47,287 nt of DNA from Bacteroidales bacterium UBA5219 (lineage in GTDB: Bacteria > Bacteroidota > Bacteroidia > Bacteroidales > ML635J-15): positions 1 through 47,287 of the forward strand of contig DHVB01000042.1 in assembly GCA_002412425.1 (NCBI GenBank). Direction: 5' to 3'. Below the pieces are notes generated by a model. It had not been told where the DNA came from and ran no database searches. It saw only the letters and a program-made list of their open reading frames with translations. The stretch's first letter is position 1, and every line of letters begins with the position of its first letter. This document shows positions 9,852 to 18,195 of the stretch, one piece after another. The position numbers and the translations under genes were made by a program.

Positions 9852-10514
9852 ATGAAAAAATTTTTAATTCTAATTTTAATAGCCCACTTTTCTAATTTCA
9901 TATTTTCTCAACAAGTTGGCATAAATATCGGCGACATTGCTCCAGACATAAAACTTCCAAATCCCAAAGGCGACAGCATTTCGTTATATTCGTTGCGAGG
10001 ACAAGTTGTTTTAATTGATTTTTGGGCTTCATGGTGTGGACCATGCAGAAAAGAAAATCCACATGTAGTGCAAGCACACGAAAAATACCATGATAAAAAC
10101 TTCAAAATCGGAAAAGGATTTACTATTTACGGAGTATCGCTTGATAAAAATAAAGAAAATTGGGAAAAAGGAATTAAAGAAGATAAACTAAATTGGCATA
10201 ATGTAAGCGATTTGGCATACTGGCAATCTCCAGTTGCAGGAAAATATGGAGTTAAAGGAATTCCCAGTAATTTTTTAATAGATAAAGACGGAATTATTGT
10301 TGCTAAAAACCTTAGAGGCAGTATTCTAGAAGAAACTTTAGAAAAATATGTAATTATAGACCCAGTTATATCTTTTGAAGATAAACTAAAAGACTTAAAA
10401 CTCGAATATAATAATTTAGAACATTCAGATGAGTACGGAAATTCTAAGGAGTTGAAAAAATTAAAGAAAAATATAGATAATATTGAAAAATCTATTAAAA
10501 CTCTAAAAAAATAA
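9852..10514 (+). CDS. TlpA-like exported thioredoxin with coiled-coil tail
   Basis: This is a periplasmic thiol-disulfide oxidoreductase of the TlpA/ResA/AhpC-TSA type. A signal peptide (MKKFLILILIAHFSNFIFSQ) precedes a thioredoxin fold whose active site reads WASWCGPCRKE (about residues 58-68). The cis-Pro loop is GVKGIPSNFLIDKDG (about 135-149). The last 55 or so residues, beyond the usual domain, are Lys/Glu/Leu-rich and probably helical or coiled coil. Its substrate cannot be told. It lies 11 bp behind murA in the same unit, and the next gene has its own promoter region 100 bp later. Confidence 0.88.
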   Translation: MKKFLILILIAHFSNFIFSQQVGINIGDIAPDIKLPNPKGDSISLYSLRGQVVLIDFWASWCGPCRKENPHVVQAHEKYHDKNFKIGKGFTIYGVSLDKNKENWEKGIKEDKLNWHNVSDLAYWQSPVAGKYGVKGIPSNFLIDKDGIIVAKNLRGSILEETLEKYVIIDPVISFEDKLKDLKLEYNNLEHSDEYGNSKELKKLKKNIDNIEKSIKTLKK

Positions 10515-10538
10515 TCTGACAGCAAAAACTATTTTACA

Positions 10539-10577
10539 TGACAAATTGTCGTAATATTATTGTGGCAAACTGTTTGT
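10539..10577 (+). promoter_or_regulatory. Putative heat-shock control region of grpE-dnaJ
   Basis: TGACAAATTGTCGTA at 10539-10553 contains the near-palindrome GACAA-A-TTGTC. The same element (TGTCAAATTGTCGCA) occurs upstream of clpB at 29609-29623. Just downstream, TGGCAAACTGTTTGT (10563-10577) has the GG and TTG spacing of a sigma-54 -24/-12 promoter (TGGCAC-N5-TTGC). No good TAnnTTTG box is visible before the ATG at 10617. The link to heat-shock control is inference. Confidence 0.45.
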
Positions 10578-10616
10578 GATTATAATACCGCAATTAAAAA
10601 ATATTAAAACTTAAAC

Positions 10617-11237
10617 ATGAACGAAAATATTAACAATTCGCAAGATTTAGAAAACAAAGAAGCGAAAGACATAGAGATTGAAAATTCTGAAGATACATGC
10701 GATTCAATTAATAATGAACAAAATGAGCAAGTAGAAGAAAAGAAAACTGACAAATCTTCAGGAAGAAGGAAAGAAAGAAAACTTAAAGAAGAAATTTCTC
10801 TTTTGCAACAACAAAACGATGAATTAAAAGATAAATATCTTAGAATTGTTGCAGAATACGAAAATTTTAGAAAAAGAACTGCTAAAGAAAAACTTGAAAT
10901 ACGCGAAACAGCTAAAGCATCGCTAATGCTTGATTTTATACAAGTTGTTGACGATATGGATAGGGCTATGCAACACTTAGACAATGTAAAAGATATTGAA
11001 TCTACGGTTGAAGGAGTTAAATTAATACATCAAAAATTTTTAGATTTTCTAAAAGCACAAGGTATTGAAGAAATAGCTGCTCAAGATTTAGAATTTGATT
11101 TAGACTTTCACGAGGCTGTTACTCGCTTCCCAGTTGAAGACGAAGAGAAAAAAGGAAAAGTTGTAGATGTTGTACAAAAAGGTTATAAACTAAACGACAG
11201 AGTAATTAGATATTCTAAAGTTGTTGTCGGAGAATAA
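10617..11237 (+). CDS. grpE: GrpE nucleotide exchange factor
   Basis: GrpE releases ADP from DnaK to drive the Hsp70 chaperone cycle. It has a highly acidic, disordered N-terminus (residues 1-60, rich in Glu, Asn and Asp), a long helical dimerisation region (about 60-110), then the family core with KYLRIVAEYENFRKRTAKEK and the terminal beta-domain ending DRVIRYSKVVVGE. The length of 206 aa is normal. It is 3 bp upstream of dnaJ. No dnaK is in this window. Confidence 0.96.
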   Translation: MNENINNSQDLENKEAKDIEIENSEDTCDSINNEQNEQVEEKKTDKSSGRRKERKLKEEISLLQQQNDELKDKYLRIVAEYENFRKRTAKEKLEIRETAKASLMLDFIQVVDDMDRAMQHLDNVKDIESTVEGVKLIHQKFLDFLKAQGIEEIAAQDLEFDLDFHEAVTRFPVEDEEKKGKVVDVVQKGYKLNDRVIRYSKVVVGE

Positions 11238-11240
11238 AAT

Positions 11241-12401
11241 ATGGCAAAAAGAGATTATTACGAAATATTAGATGTAAACAAAGATGCTTCTGCGGAAGAA
11301 ATAAAAAAAGCTTACCGCAAAAAGGCTATTCAATATCATCCTGACAAAAATCCAAATGATAAAGAAGCCGAAGAAAAGTTTAAAGAAGCAGCAGAAGCTT
11401 ACGAAGTTTTATCTAACCCCGACAAAAAAGCAAGATACGACAGGTTTGGTCATGCTGGAATGGGTGGTGCTGGTGGTTTTAGTGGCGAAGGAATGACCTT
11501 TGACGATATTTTTTCAAGATTTGGTGATATTTTTGGAGATGCCTTTGGTGGTGGATTTGGCTCTTTCTTTGGAGGTGGTGGCGGAAGCGGAAGTCGCACC
11601 AGAGTTAATAGGGGAACTAACCTTAGAGTAACTGTAAAATTAACCCTCGACGAAATCGCAAATGGCACAACAAAAAAAATTAAAGTAAAAAAATACGTAG
11701 CCTGTAAAACCTGTGGTGGCAACGGCGAAAAAAATGGAAACTCAAGCAAAACTTGTCCAACTTGTAATGGTAGAGGAGTGCAAACTCGCGTAGTAAATAC
11801 CATTATGGGACAAATGCAAACATCTACTACCTGCCAAACTTGCGGAGGAGACGGCAAAGTTATTCAAGAAAAATGTACTGCTTGCTATGGCGAAGGTGTA
11901 GTAACAGGTGAAGAATTAATTGAATTAAAAATTCCTGCTGGAGTAAGTGAGGGCGTACAACTTTCTGTCTCTGGAAAAGGCAATGCAGCAAGACGCGGAG
12001 GCATAAATGGAGATTTAATTGTTTTAATACAAGAAATCGAACATCCCGAATTTCAAAGAGACGGAAATAATCTAATATACAATCTATTCATTAGTATTCC
12101 AGATGCTGTTACCGGAACAAATGCAGAAATTCCAACTCTTAGCGGAAAAGTAAGAATTAAAGTTGAGCCAGGAACTCAATCTGGCAAAATACTCAGACTT
12201 AGAGGAAAAGGTTTACCAGACTTAAATGCTTATTCAAAAGGAGATTTATTAGTAAGAATTAATGTTTTTATACCTTCTTCTATAAATAAAGAAGATAAAG
12301 CTCTTCTTCAAAAAATGAAAGAAAGTGATAGCTTTAATCCAAAAGACAAAAAAACTGAAAGTATTTTCGATAAATTTAAAGGCTATTTTTCTGCTTTTTA
12401 A
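11241..12401 (+). CDS. dnaJ: Chaperone DnaJ (Hsp40, type I)
   Basis: DnaJ delivers unfolded proteins to DnaK and stimulates its ATPase. The domains are in the usual order: a J domain with the HPD motif at residues 33-35, a Gly/Phe-rich linker (about 72-118), a zinc-binding region with four CxxCxGxG repeats (CKTCGGNG, CPTCNGRG, CQTCGGDG, CTACYGEG; about 150-220), and the C-terminal substrate-binding domains. The length of 386 aa is typical. It forms a two-gene operon with grpE. The promoter of the next gene overlaps its last codons. Confidence 0.97.
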   Translation: MAKRDYYEILDVNKDASAEEIKKAYRKKAIQYHPDKNPNDKEAEEKFKEAAEAYEVLSNPDKKARYDRFGHAGMGGAGGFSGEGMTFDDIFSRFGDIFGDAFGGGFGSFFGGGGGSGSRTRVNRGTNLRVTVKLTLDEIANGTTKKIKVKKYVACKTCGGNGEKNGNSSKTCPTCNGRGVQTRVVNTIMGQMQTSTTCQTCGGDGKVIQEKCTACYGEGVVTGEELIELKIPAGVSEGVQLSVSGKGNAARRGGINGDLIVLIQEIEHPEFQRDGNNLIYNLFISIPDAVTGTNAEIPTLSGKVRIKVEPGTQSGKILRLRGKGLPDLNAYSKGDLLVRINVFIPSSINKEDKALLQKMKESDSFNPKDKKTESIFDKFKGYFSAF

Positions 12402-12402
12402 T

Positions 12403-12410
12403 TATCTTTG
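12403..12410 (+). promoter_or_regulatory. Candidate -7 element before the beta-barrel gene
   Basis: TATCTTTG matches TAnnTTTG and sits at the 3' end of dnaJ, 13 bp before the ATG at 12424. No good -33 TTTG is seen 19 bp upstream. It also argues against the upstream start at 12325. Confidence 0.35.
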
Positions 12411-12423
12411 TGAAAAAAACAAA

Positions 12424-13131
12424 ATGAAAAAATCAATTCTAATTTTATTTGCTTTAATAAGTTTAACTGCTTTTTCTCAAAGAAATTCAGAAACTGTTAA
12501 AGACAAAGATTTATATGGCTCCGACACTAAATGGTCATGTGCAGATAAACATTTTGGATATTTTTATGTAAATTATTCTAAACCTATACCTATTAATAAT
12601 AGTAACATAGAAAAATCACTTTGCTCTAATATTTTTTCTGCAGGATATACTTATCGTTTCAAAATAGCTAAACCTTTCGATATTGGAGCAGAAATAGCTT
12701 TTCAAAAAAGAACTTCTTCAATTAAAAAAGATGACTTGACAACTTTTGACCCATCTATGTTTTATGATAAAATTTCAAGTTTTCATAATTATGCCTCTGG
12801 AGGAATTTATTTTAGATTTAACTTATCTGGCGCAACTTACAGAAACTTAGGCTATTACATAGATTTAGGAGGATTATATTCTTACGCATTTACATATGGA
12901 ATGAAGTATAGAATGGATAATGAGTTTTTAAACCAAAAATTGAAATTTAAAAAACCAGAATATTTATCTCCTTTTGAATATTCTTTATTTTTAAGAGTAG
13001 GATTGAGTAATTTTGCACTTATAGCAAGTTGGCATATTGACGATTGGATTAATGACTTCAAACCTGAAAACTTAAACTTTAAACGCAATCCTCTTACTGT
13101 TGGTGTTCAATTAAACTTGTATTCAAAATAA
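12424..13131 (+). CDS. Predicted outer-membrane beta-barrel protein
   Basis: This is a 235-aa exported protein with a signal peptide (MKKSILILFALISLTAFSQ) and alternating aromatic/polar strands throughout, ending GVQLNLYSK, as expected for a small outer-membrane barrel. The specific family is not recognised. The reading frame is open back to 12325 inside dnaJ, but the ATG at 12424 immediately precedes the signal peptide and follows a -7 box, so it is chosen. The next gene starts 3 bp after its stop. Confidence 0.75.
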   Translation: MKKSILILFALISLTAFSQRNSETVKDKDLYGSDTKWSCADKHFGYFYVNYSKPIPINNSNIEKSLCSNIFSAGYTYRFKIAKPFDIGAEIAFQKRTSSIKKDDLTTFDPSMFYDKISSFHNYASGGIYFRFNLSGATYRNLGYYIDLGGLYSYAFTYGMKYRMDNEFLNQKLKFKKPEYLSPFEYSLFLRVGLSNFALIASWHIDDWINDFKPENLNFKRNPLTVGVQLNLYSK

Positions 13132-13134
13132 ATT

Positions 13135-13785
13135 ATGAGATTTTTCTTACTTGTAATATTATTTAATCTTGCTTTTAATTTTGGTTTTTCACAAACTTAC
13201 AGAATTGCTCTTTTAAAATACAGTGGTGGTGGTGATTGGTATGCAAATCCGACCTCGCTTCCAAATTTAATAAAATTTTGTAATTCTAACTTAGGCACAA
13301 ATATCAATCCCGAACCAACTACAGTAGAACCAGGAAGTGCAGATATTTTTAATTATCCTTTTGTTCATTTAACAGGACACGGAAACGTTGTGTTTTCTGA
13401 TTATGAAGCGAGAAATTTACGTAATTATTTAATTGCAGGCGGTTTCTTACATATTGATGATAATTATGGCTTAGACCAATATATTAGAAGAGAAATGAAA
13501 AAGGTTTTTCCAGAAAGTGAATTTATAGAATTACCTTTCTCCCACCCTATATATCATCGAAAATATGATTTTCCAAAAGGATTGCCAAAAATTCACGAAC
13601 ATGATAATAAGCCACCTCAAGGTTTTGGAATAATTTATCAAGGCAGACTTGTCGTTTTTTATTCTTTCGAAACCGACTTAGGCGACGGCTGGGAAGACGA
13701 AGAAGTACACAACAATTCTTATGAAACAAGATTAAAAGCTCTTAAAATGGGAGCAAATTTAATTAATTACGTGTTTGAAAATTAG
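13135..13785 (+). CDS. Exported DUF4159 family protein
   Basis: This 216-aa protein has a signal peptide (MRFFLLVILFNLAFNFGFSQ) followed by the DUF4159 domain. Visible family marks are LKYSGGGDWYANPTSLPNL, VHLTGHGNVVFSDYEARNLR, GGFLHIDDNYG and FETDLGDGWEDEEV. The fold is glutamine-amidotransferase-like in related proteins and the function is unknown. It is 3 bp from the beta-barrel gene, so the pair probably act together at the envelope. It converges on the DMT permease with a 12-bp gap. Confidence 0.85.
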   Translation: MRFFLLVILFNLAFNFGFSQTYRIALLKYSGGGDWYANPTSLPNLIKFCNSNLGTNINPEPTTVEPGSADIFNYPFVHLTGHGNVVFSDYEARNLRNYLIAGGFLHIDDNYGLDQYIRREMKKVFPESEFIELPFSHPIYHRKYDFPKGLPKIHEHDNKPPQGFGIIYQGRLVVFYSFETDLGDGWEDEEVHNNSYETRLKALKMGANLINYVFEN

Positions 13786-13797
13786 AAACTTACAAAC

Positions 13798-14721
13798 CTA
13801 AACTGTTGCTTGCTTTTGTTTTGGTTTATAAAACAACACCATTATAACACCAATAAAAACTAGACTTACACCAATAAAATCAAACCAATAAAAATCGTCT
13901 TTTAAGATTAAAACTCCTGCTACAATAGCAATTATTGGATTCAAATTACTGAAAATACTTACTTTAAATGTTGGCAAATAATTTAAAGAATAATTTGATA
14001 AAAAAGAAGTTAATACAGAAGACAAAACTCCCAAATATACTACCGAGATAATAAATTGACTGCTTTTATACGCTTCGAAATATAAGTTTAAATCTTTATT
14101 TATTGCTAAATGTCGCGAAATGCTAACTACATTAAAAACCACAAATCCCAAACTAATCATTATAGCAGTTAAACTTAAAGAATCGATTTTCGAAATTTCT
14201 TTTTTGCCAAAAATAAAATAGCCAATCATAGAAAATACAGAAAGGAAAAGAAAGATAATGCTCTGTACATTAAAGTTAGATAGTCCTTGTTTGAAGTACA
14301 AAATAAATACTATTCCAAATACAGATAAAAGCACTCCAATTTTTTGAACAGTGCTAGACTTTTCTTTAAGAAAAATATTTCCTGCAACTAATGTTATTAC
14401 AGGCAAAAATGAAAAAATCAATCCTGCTTCAGAAGCTGTTGAGTTTACCATGCCAATAGCTTGCAATCCAAAGCACAAAACAGGATAAAACATTGCAATT
14501 AAAATAAGTTTCATCAGTTTTTTAAATGAGACTTTTGGGAACTTTATTTTTTTGAAAATTAAAAGGATTAAAATTACCAAAAACGCCATATTAAATCTAT
14601 GGGCAAGCAAATCGTAGGGATTAGAATAGTTTAAGCCTGTTTTTACAAAAATAAATGAAAACCCTATAATAAGGGTCATCACAGCCAAACCTATATAAGC
14701 TAAAACTATTTCTCGTTTCAT
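13798..14721 (-). CDS. DMT-superfamily permease (EamA family)
   Basis: This is an integral membrane transporter of 307 aa with about ten hydrophobic segments arranged as two EamA repeats (about residues 7-140 and 155-300). Examples are AYIGLAVMTLIIGFSFIFVK at the start and FIGVSLVFIGVIMVLFYKP at the end. The first repeat carries the usual 'GLxY..P......R' stretch after TM1. The substrate is unknown; relatives export amino acids or metabolites. It is a single gene. A minus-strand TATTTTTG (14735-14742), 13 bp upstream of the ATG, is its likely -7 element. Confidence 0.88.
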   Translation of the reverse strand: MKREIVLAYIGLAVMTLIIGFSFIFVKTGLNYSNPYDLLAHRFNMAFLVILILLIFKKIKFPKVSFKKLMKLILIAMFYPVLCFGLQAIGMVNSTASEAGLIFSFLPVITLVAGNIFLKEKSSTVQKIGVLLSVFGIVFILYFKQGLSNFNVQSIIFLFLSVFSMIGYFIFGKKEISKIDSLSLTAIMISLGFVVFNVVSISRHLAINKDLNLYFEAYKSSQFIISVVYLGVLSSVLTSFLSNYSLNYLPTFKVSIFSNLNPIIAIVAGVLILKDDFYWFDFIGVSLVFIGVIMVLFYKPKQKQATV

Positions 14722-14734
14722 TATAAAATTTTTA

Positions 14735-14742
14735 CAAAAATA
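14735..14742 (-). promoter_or_regulatory. Candidate -7 element of the DMT permease
   Basis: The minus-strand TATTTTTG matches TAnnTTTG, 13 bp upstream of the permease ATG. No clear -33 is seen. Confidence 0.4.
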
Positions 14743-14779
14743 AAAAAAACACTCTAACTTAAATAATTTATCAAATAAT

Positions 14780-14809
14780 TTTGAAATATGTAAAAAAGGA
14801 CTACCTTTG
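14780..14809 (+). promoter_or_regulatory. Promoter of tRNA-Ser
   Basis: TTTG at 14780-14783 and TACCTTTG at 14802-14809 with an 18-bp spacer closely match the Bacteroidota consensus. They lie 21 bp before the mature tRNA 5' end. Confidence 0.65.
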
Positions 14810-14830
14810 CAATCTCATATTATCGCAACT

Positions 14831-14919
<89 letters not shown>

Positions 14920-14930
14920 CTAGTAAAGAA

Positions 14931-14962
14931 AAGCTCTAATATTATTAAGTTAGAGCTTTTTT
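14931..14962 (+). terminator. Intrinsic terminator after tRNA-Ser
   Basis: The inverted repeat AAGCTCTAA / TTAGAGCTT with a 10-nt loop runs into a T tract ending at 14962. It separates the tRNA transcript from the restriction-modification genes. Confidence 0.75.
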
Positions 14963-15031
14963 AGTTTGCGATAAGTTCTAAAATTTATCAAATTTTTATA
15001 ACTCTTGATAGTTTTATATTGATAAATTTAT

Positions 15032-15039
15032 TATATTTG
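15032..15039 (+). promoter_or_regulatory. Candidate -7 element of the restriction-modification operon
   Basis: TATATTTG matches TAnnTTTG, 26 bp upstream of the ATG at 15066. The -33 is poor (CTTG 24 bp upstream). Confidence 0.4.
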
Positions 15040-15065
15040 AGTTTTTGATTAAATATCAGCAACAG

Positions 15066-15848
15066 ATGAACAAATGGACTAATTTAAGCATAGAATACGC
15101 AAATCAAAGATCCTACCTTGACGACTTATTTCACGTATATCCCACTATTCCAGAAGGTATAAGAGAAATTGACGAAAATGTTTGGGCTGAAGTCGAAAAA
15201 GCTTTTAAACGCAAAAACAATAAATTGCTAATCCGAGAACTTTTAAAACTCGATTTATTTCCAATAAAAGACAGCTATGTAGCTTATTTAAAAAGGGACA
15301 ACACATCTATTGACCGCAATCCTCGTACAATAAACAGAATTTGTGGCAGAATATACGAAATTGGACTTGACAAATTATATGAAAAATGTAGCGAACCCAA
15401 AGAAACAAATCGACAAATTGGACCAATGTTTCGAGAATGGTTACGCAAAAAATCATTAGGAATAACACCAGTTCCATTAAATAAATTTATTGCAAACAAA
15501 AAAGATGCAATTTTAGATGGAAGCGATAAATCAATGATGGATTTTGCAAAAGAAGAATTGGGGTATAATCACAATAAAGGACTTGATTTTGTTGGTCGTT
15601 TTAATGGGAAATACGTCATTGGCGAAGCAAAATTTCTGACCGATTTTGGTGGTCATCAAAATGCTCAATTTAATGATGCAATAAGCACAGTTGAGGTAAA
15701 AAAGGTAAACGCAATCAAAATTGCAATCTTAGATGGTGTCTTATATATTAAAGGGAATAATAAAATGTACAAGTCTATTACCGAAACCTATAAAAATTAT
15801 AATATTATGAGCGCTCTAGTATTACGCGAATTTTTATATCAAATTTAA
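15066..15848 (+). CDS. Type II restriction endonuclease (PD-(D/E)XK fold)
   Basis: This gene is called as the nuclease of a restriction-modification pair. It has a nuclease core GLDFVGRFNGKYVIGEAKF, with Asp174 followed 13 residues later by Glu187-Ala-Lys189, the pattern of PD-(D/E)XK enzymes. It also precedes a DNA methyltransferase by only 2 bp. It is 260 aa from the ATG at 15066. The TTG start at 15045 is less likely because the -7 box at 15032-15039 places the transcript start near it. The recognition site cannot be read from the sequence. The N-terminal half (about residues 1-130) is a charged helical region of no recognised type. Confidence 0.8.
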   Translation: MNKWTNLSIEYANQRSYLDDLFHVYPTIPEGIREIDENVWAEVEKAFKRKNNKLLIRELLKLDLFPIKDSYVAYLKRDNTSIDRNPRTINRICGRIYEIGLDKLYEKCSEPKETNRQIGPMFREWLRKKSLGITPVPLNKFIANKKDAILDGSDKSMMDFAKEELGYNHNKGLDFVGRFNGKYVIGEAKFLTDFGGHQNAQFNDAISTVEVKKVNAIKIAILDGVLYIKGNNKMYKSITETYKNYNIMSALVLREFLYQI

Positions 15849-15850
15849 AC

Positions 15851-16942
15851 ATGAAAAACTTACTGATTCAAGGCAATAATATTTTTGGACTTAATTACCT
15901 TTTAAACGAAAAAAAATTAAAAGGAAAAATAGATTTAGTATATATTGATCCCCCATTTGCAACAGGTGGAAATTTTACAATTACCGATGGAAGAGCCTCA
16001 ACTATAAGCAATTCTAGAAAAGGAGACATTGCATACACTGATACACTAAAAGGGCAAGATTTTATCGAATTCCTTAGAGAACGGCTAATTTTAATAAAAG
16101 AATTACTCTCTGAACAAGGCTCAATATATTTGCATATTGACTACAAAATTGGTCATTACGTAAAAGTGATGATGGACGAAATTTTTGGCATAGAAAATTT
16201 CAAAAATGATATAACGAGGATAAAATGCAACCCTAAAAATTTTGACAGAATAGGTTATGGCAATATTAAAGATTTGATTTTATTCTATACTAAAACATCA
16301 ACTCCTATTTGGAATGAACCTAGAGAAAAATATACCGAAAAAGATATTGAGAAATTATTTCCAAAACAAAACGAACAAGGCAGACGATATACAACTGTTC
16401 CAATTCACGCTCCAGGCGAAACAGAAAACGGAAAATCAAACCAAGCGTTTAAAGGAATATTGCCACCTAAAGGACGACACTGGAGAGTTGATGTTGAAAC
16501 TTTAGAACAATGGGATAAAGATGGACTAATAGAATGGTCAACTAACGGTAATCCAAGAAAAATTATATTTGCAGATGAGCGAGAAGGTAAACGCGTGCAA
16601 GATATTTGGGAATATAAAGACCCACAATATCCAACCTATCCTACTGAAAAAAATGCCAATATGCTTGATTTAATTGTAAGAACATCTTCGAATGAAAACA
16701 GTATAGTTTTAGATTGTTTTTGTGGTTCAGGAACAACTTTAAAATCTGCTCAAATCAATAATAGAAAATGGATTGGTATTGATCAATCAGAACATGCGAT
16801 TAAAGCCACAAAAGAAAAACTCGAACAAATTGAAGGAGACCTTTTTATCGCTAAACCTGATTACGAATTTATCGAACTTAATGAAACAAAAAACAATTAC
16901 CAACAAAAGCTAAAATCTAACGAGAAAAAAGTACTAATTTAA
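15851..16942 (+). CDS. Site-specific DNA methyltransferase (N6-adenine or N4-cytosine, beta class)
   Basis: This is the modification partner of the upstream nuclease. It is 363 aa with catalytic motif IV DPPF at residues 33-36 preceding the SAM-binding motif I DCFCGSGTT at 288-296, the order of beta-class amino methyltransferases. Between them lies a variable target-recognition region (about 110-250) with HAPGETENGKSNQAFKG. Adenine methylation is more likely for DPPF/Y enzymes, but N4-cytosine is not excluded. The 2-bp spacing to the nuclease means shared expression. No separate controller (C) protein gene is visible. Confidence 0.9.
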   Translation: MKNLLIQGNNIFGLNYLLNEKKLKGKIDLVYIDPPFATGGNFTITDGRASTISNSRKGDIAYTDTLKGQDFIEFLRERLILIKELLSEQGSIYLHIDYKIGHYVKVMMDEIFGIENFKNDITRIKCNPKNFDRIGYGNIKDLILFYTKTSTPIWNEPREKYTEKDIEKLFPKQNEQGRRYTTVPIHAPGETENGKSNQAFKGILPPKGRHWRVDVETLEQWDKDGLIEWSTNGNPRKIIFADEREGKRVQDIWEYKDPQYPTYPTEKNANMLDLIVRTSSNENSIVLDCFCGSGTTLKSAQINNRKWIGIDQSEHAIKATKEKLEQIEGDLFIAKPDYEFIELNETKNNYQQKLKSNEKKVLI

Positions 16943-16999
16943 AAAACATTACAATTAACATACTTTTTATAACTCGCTTAAAGTTTCACAAAACTAATT

Positions 17000-17022
17000 T
17001 TCTTCGCAAAAAATGCGAAGAA
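17000..17022. repeat. Inverted repeat upstream of the first Fic gene
   Basis: TTCTTCGCA (17000-17008) and TGCGAAGAA (17014-17022) form a perfect 9-bp inverted repeat around five A. The right arm is also the left arm of the neighbouring palindrome in the 62-bp cassette, so two alternative pairings exist. It is found only at the first copy. Confidence 0.6.
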
Positions 17023-17069
17023 TAAGTGTGTTATTCTCCGCAAAACATTTATATTTGTAAAAAAAGTAT
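17008..17069 (+). promoter_or_regulatory. 62-bp promoter/operator cassette, copy 1 (before Fic)
   Basis: This is nearly identical (60/62) to 18195-18256. It contains the near-perfect palindrome TGCGAAGAATAA-gtgtg-TTATTCTCCGCA (17014-17042) followed by TATATTTG (17050-17057), a -7 element. A weak -33 (TGTG, 17027-17030) lies 19 bp upstream, inside the palindrome centre. A repressor bound to the palindrome would block the promoter. The cassette ends within the Fic start codon (ATG 17068), so the leader is very short. Confidence 0.65.
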
Positions 17070-18195
17070 GGCAAGATACATTTATCAACGAGAAAACTGG
17101 ACTGATTTCACTTGGGATGAAAAGAAAATCGGTGTATTATTAGCAAAAGTTCGTTATTTACAAGGGCAATTATTAGGTAAAATGACCTCTCTTGGCTTTG
17201 ACTTTCAGGAAGAATCTACGCTAAAAAACATAACCCTTGATGTTGTGAAATCATCAGAAATTGAGGGCGAAAAACTTAATATGAAACAAGTTCGTTCGTC
17301 AATTGCTCGTCGCCTAGGACTTGAAGTTTCTGGACTTATTAACTCGCCTCGAAATGTTGATGGCATTGTTGACATGATGCTCGATGCAACACAATTTTAC
17401 GAAAAACCTCTTACGGAAAAACGATTATTTGACTGGCATGGGGCTATGTTTCCTACCGGACGTAGCGGAATTTATTCAATTAAGGTAGCACAATACAGAA
17501 CTGGAGAAATGCAAATTATATCTGGAGGTTTTGGAAACGAAAAAGTACATTACGAAGCAGTTTTAGCCAAAAACGTAAAATCAGAAATGGACATTTTTCT
17601 TAATTGGGTAAATACAAATAATGAACATGACAGCATAATAAAAGCTGCAATATCTCATTTGTGGTTCGTTACCATTCATCCATTTGACGATGGTAATGGG
17701 CGTATTGCTCGAACTATCACAGATATGCTACTTGCAAGAAGCGACGAAAGTAAAAAGCGTTTTTATAGTATGTCGGCACAAATAAATAAAGAACGAAAAC
17801 AATATTACCAAGCCCTTGAAAAAGTACAACATAATAGCGAAGATAGCGACATTACTATTTGGCTAGAATGGTTTTTAAATTGTTTGAAAAACGCTTTATT
17901 ATCTTCGGAAAAGATTTTAAAAACTGTACTAACAAAAGCAGATTTTTGGAACAAACACACCAAAACCACTTTAAACGAAAGACAAAAACTAATGCTTAAC
18001 AAATTGCTCGATGGCAATTTTGTTGGAAAACTGCAATCTTCAAAATGGGCAAAAATGTGCAAATGCTCGCAAGACACTGCCATACGCGACATTAAAGACT
18101 TGATAGAAAAAGGAATCTTACAACAAGAAGAAAGCGGCGGACGTAGTACAAATTACGCACTTAAAGAAAACGATAATAATACCAATATAAGCTAA
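17068..18195 (+). CDS. Fic-domain protein with N-terminal inhibitory motif and C-terminal winged helix
   Basis: Fic proteins usually transfer AMP from ATP to a hydroxyl side chain of a target protein. This 375-aa protein has an N-terminal domain (MARYIYQRENWTDFTWDEKK), the class II auto-inhibitory motif SSEIEGE (residues 62-68; S-x-x-x-E-G), the intact catalytic motif HPFDDGNGR (204-212), and a C-terminal winged-helix-like segment (about 305-368; CSQDTAIRDIKDLIEKGIL). The ATG at 17068 is chosen because the upstream GTG at 17026 lies in the promoter palindrome. The winged helix could bind the operator in its own promoter; that is inference. It may be a stress or defence regulator rather than a toxin, since the inhibitor is built in. 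Confidence 0.9.
   Translation: MARYIYQRENWTDFTWDEKKIGVLLAKVRYLQGQLLGKMTSLGFDFQEESTLKNITLDVVKSSEIEGEKLNMKQVRSSIARRLGLEVSGLINSPRNVDGIVDMMLDATQFYEKPLTEKRLFDWHGAMFPTGRSGIYSIKVAQYRTGEMQIISGGFGNEKVHYEAVLAKNVKSEMDIFLNWVNTNNEHDSIIKAAISHLWFVTIHPFDDGNGRIARTITDMLLARSDESKKRFYSMSAQINKERKQYYQALEKVQHNSEDSDITIWLEWFLNCLKNALLSSEKILKTVLTKADFWNKHTKTTLNERQKLMLNKLLDGNFVGKLQSSKWAKMCKCSQDTAIRDIKDLIEKGILQQEESGGRSTNYALKENDNNTNIS

Noticed and set aside
11450..11857. 135-aa minus-strand ORF inside dnaJ
   Set aside because: Its Pro/Leu-rich translation is the antisense of the Gly-rich and zinc-finger parts of DnaJ.
17026..17067. In-frame 5' extensions of the Fic and TPR genes that both encode YSPQNIYICKKS
   Set aside because: The shared peptide is only the translation of the duplicated promoter cassette. 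The -7 box lies inside it and proper ATG starts follow at 17068 and 18264.
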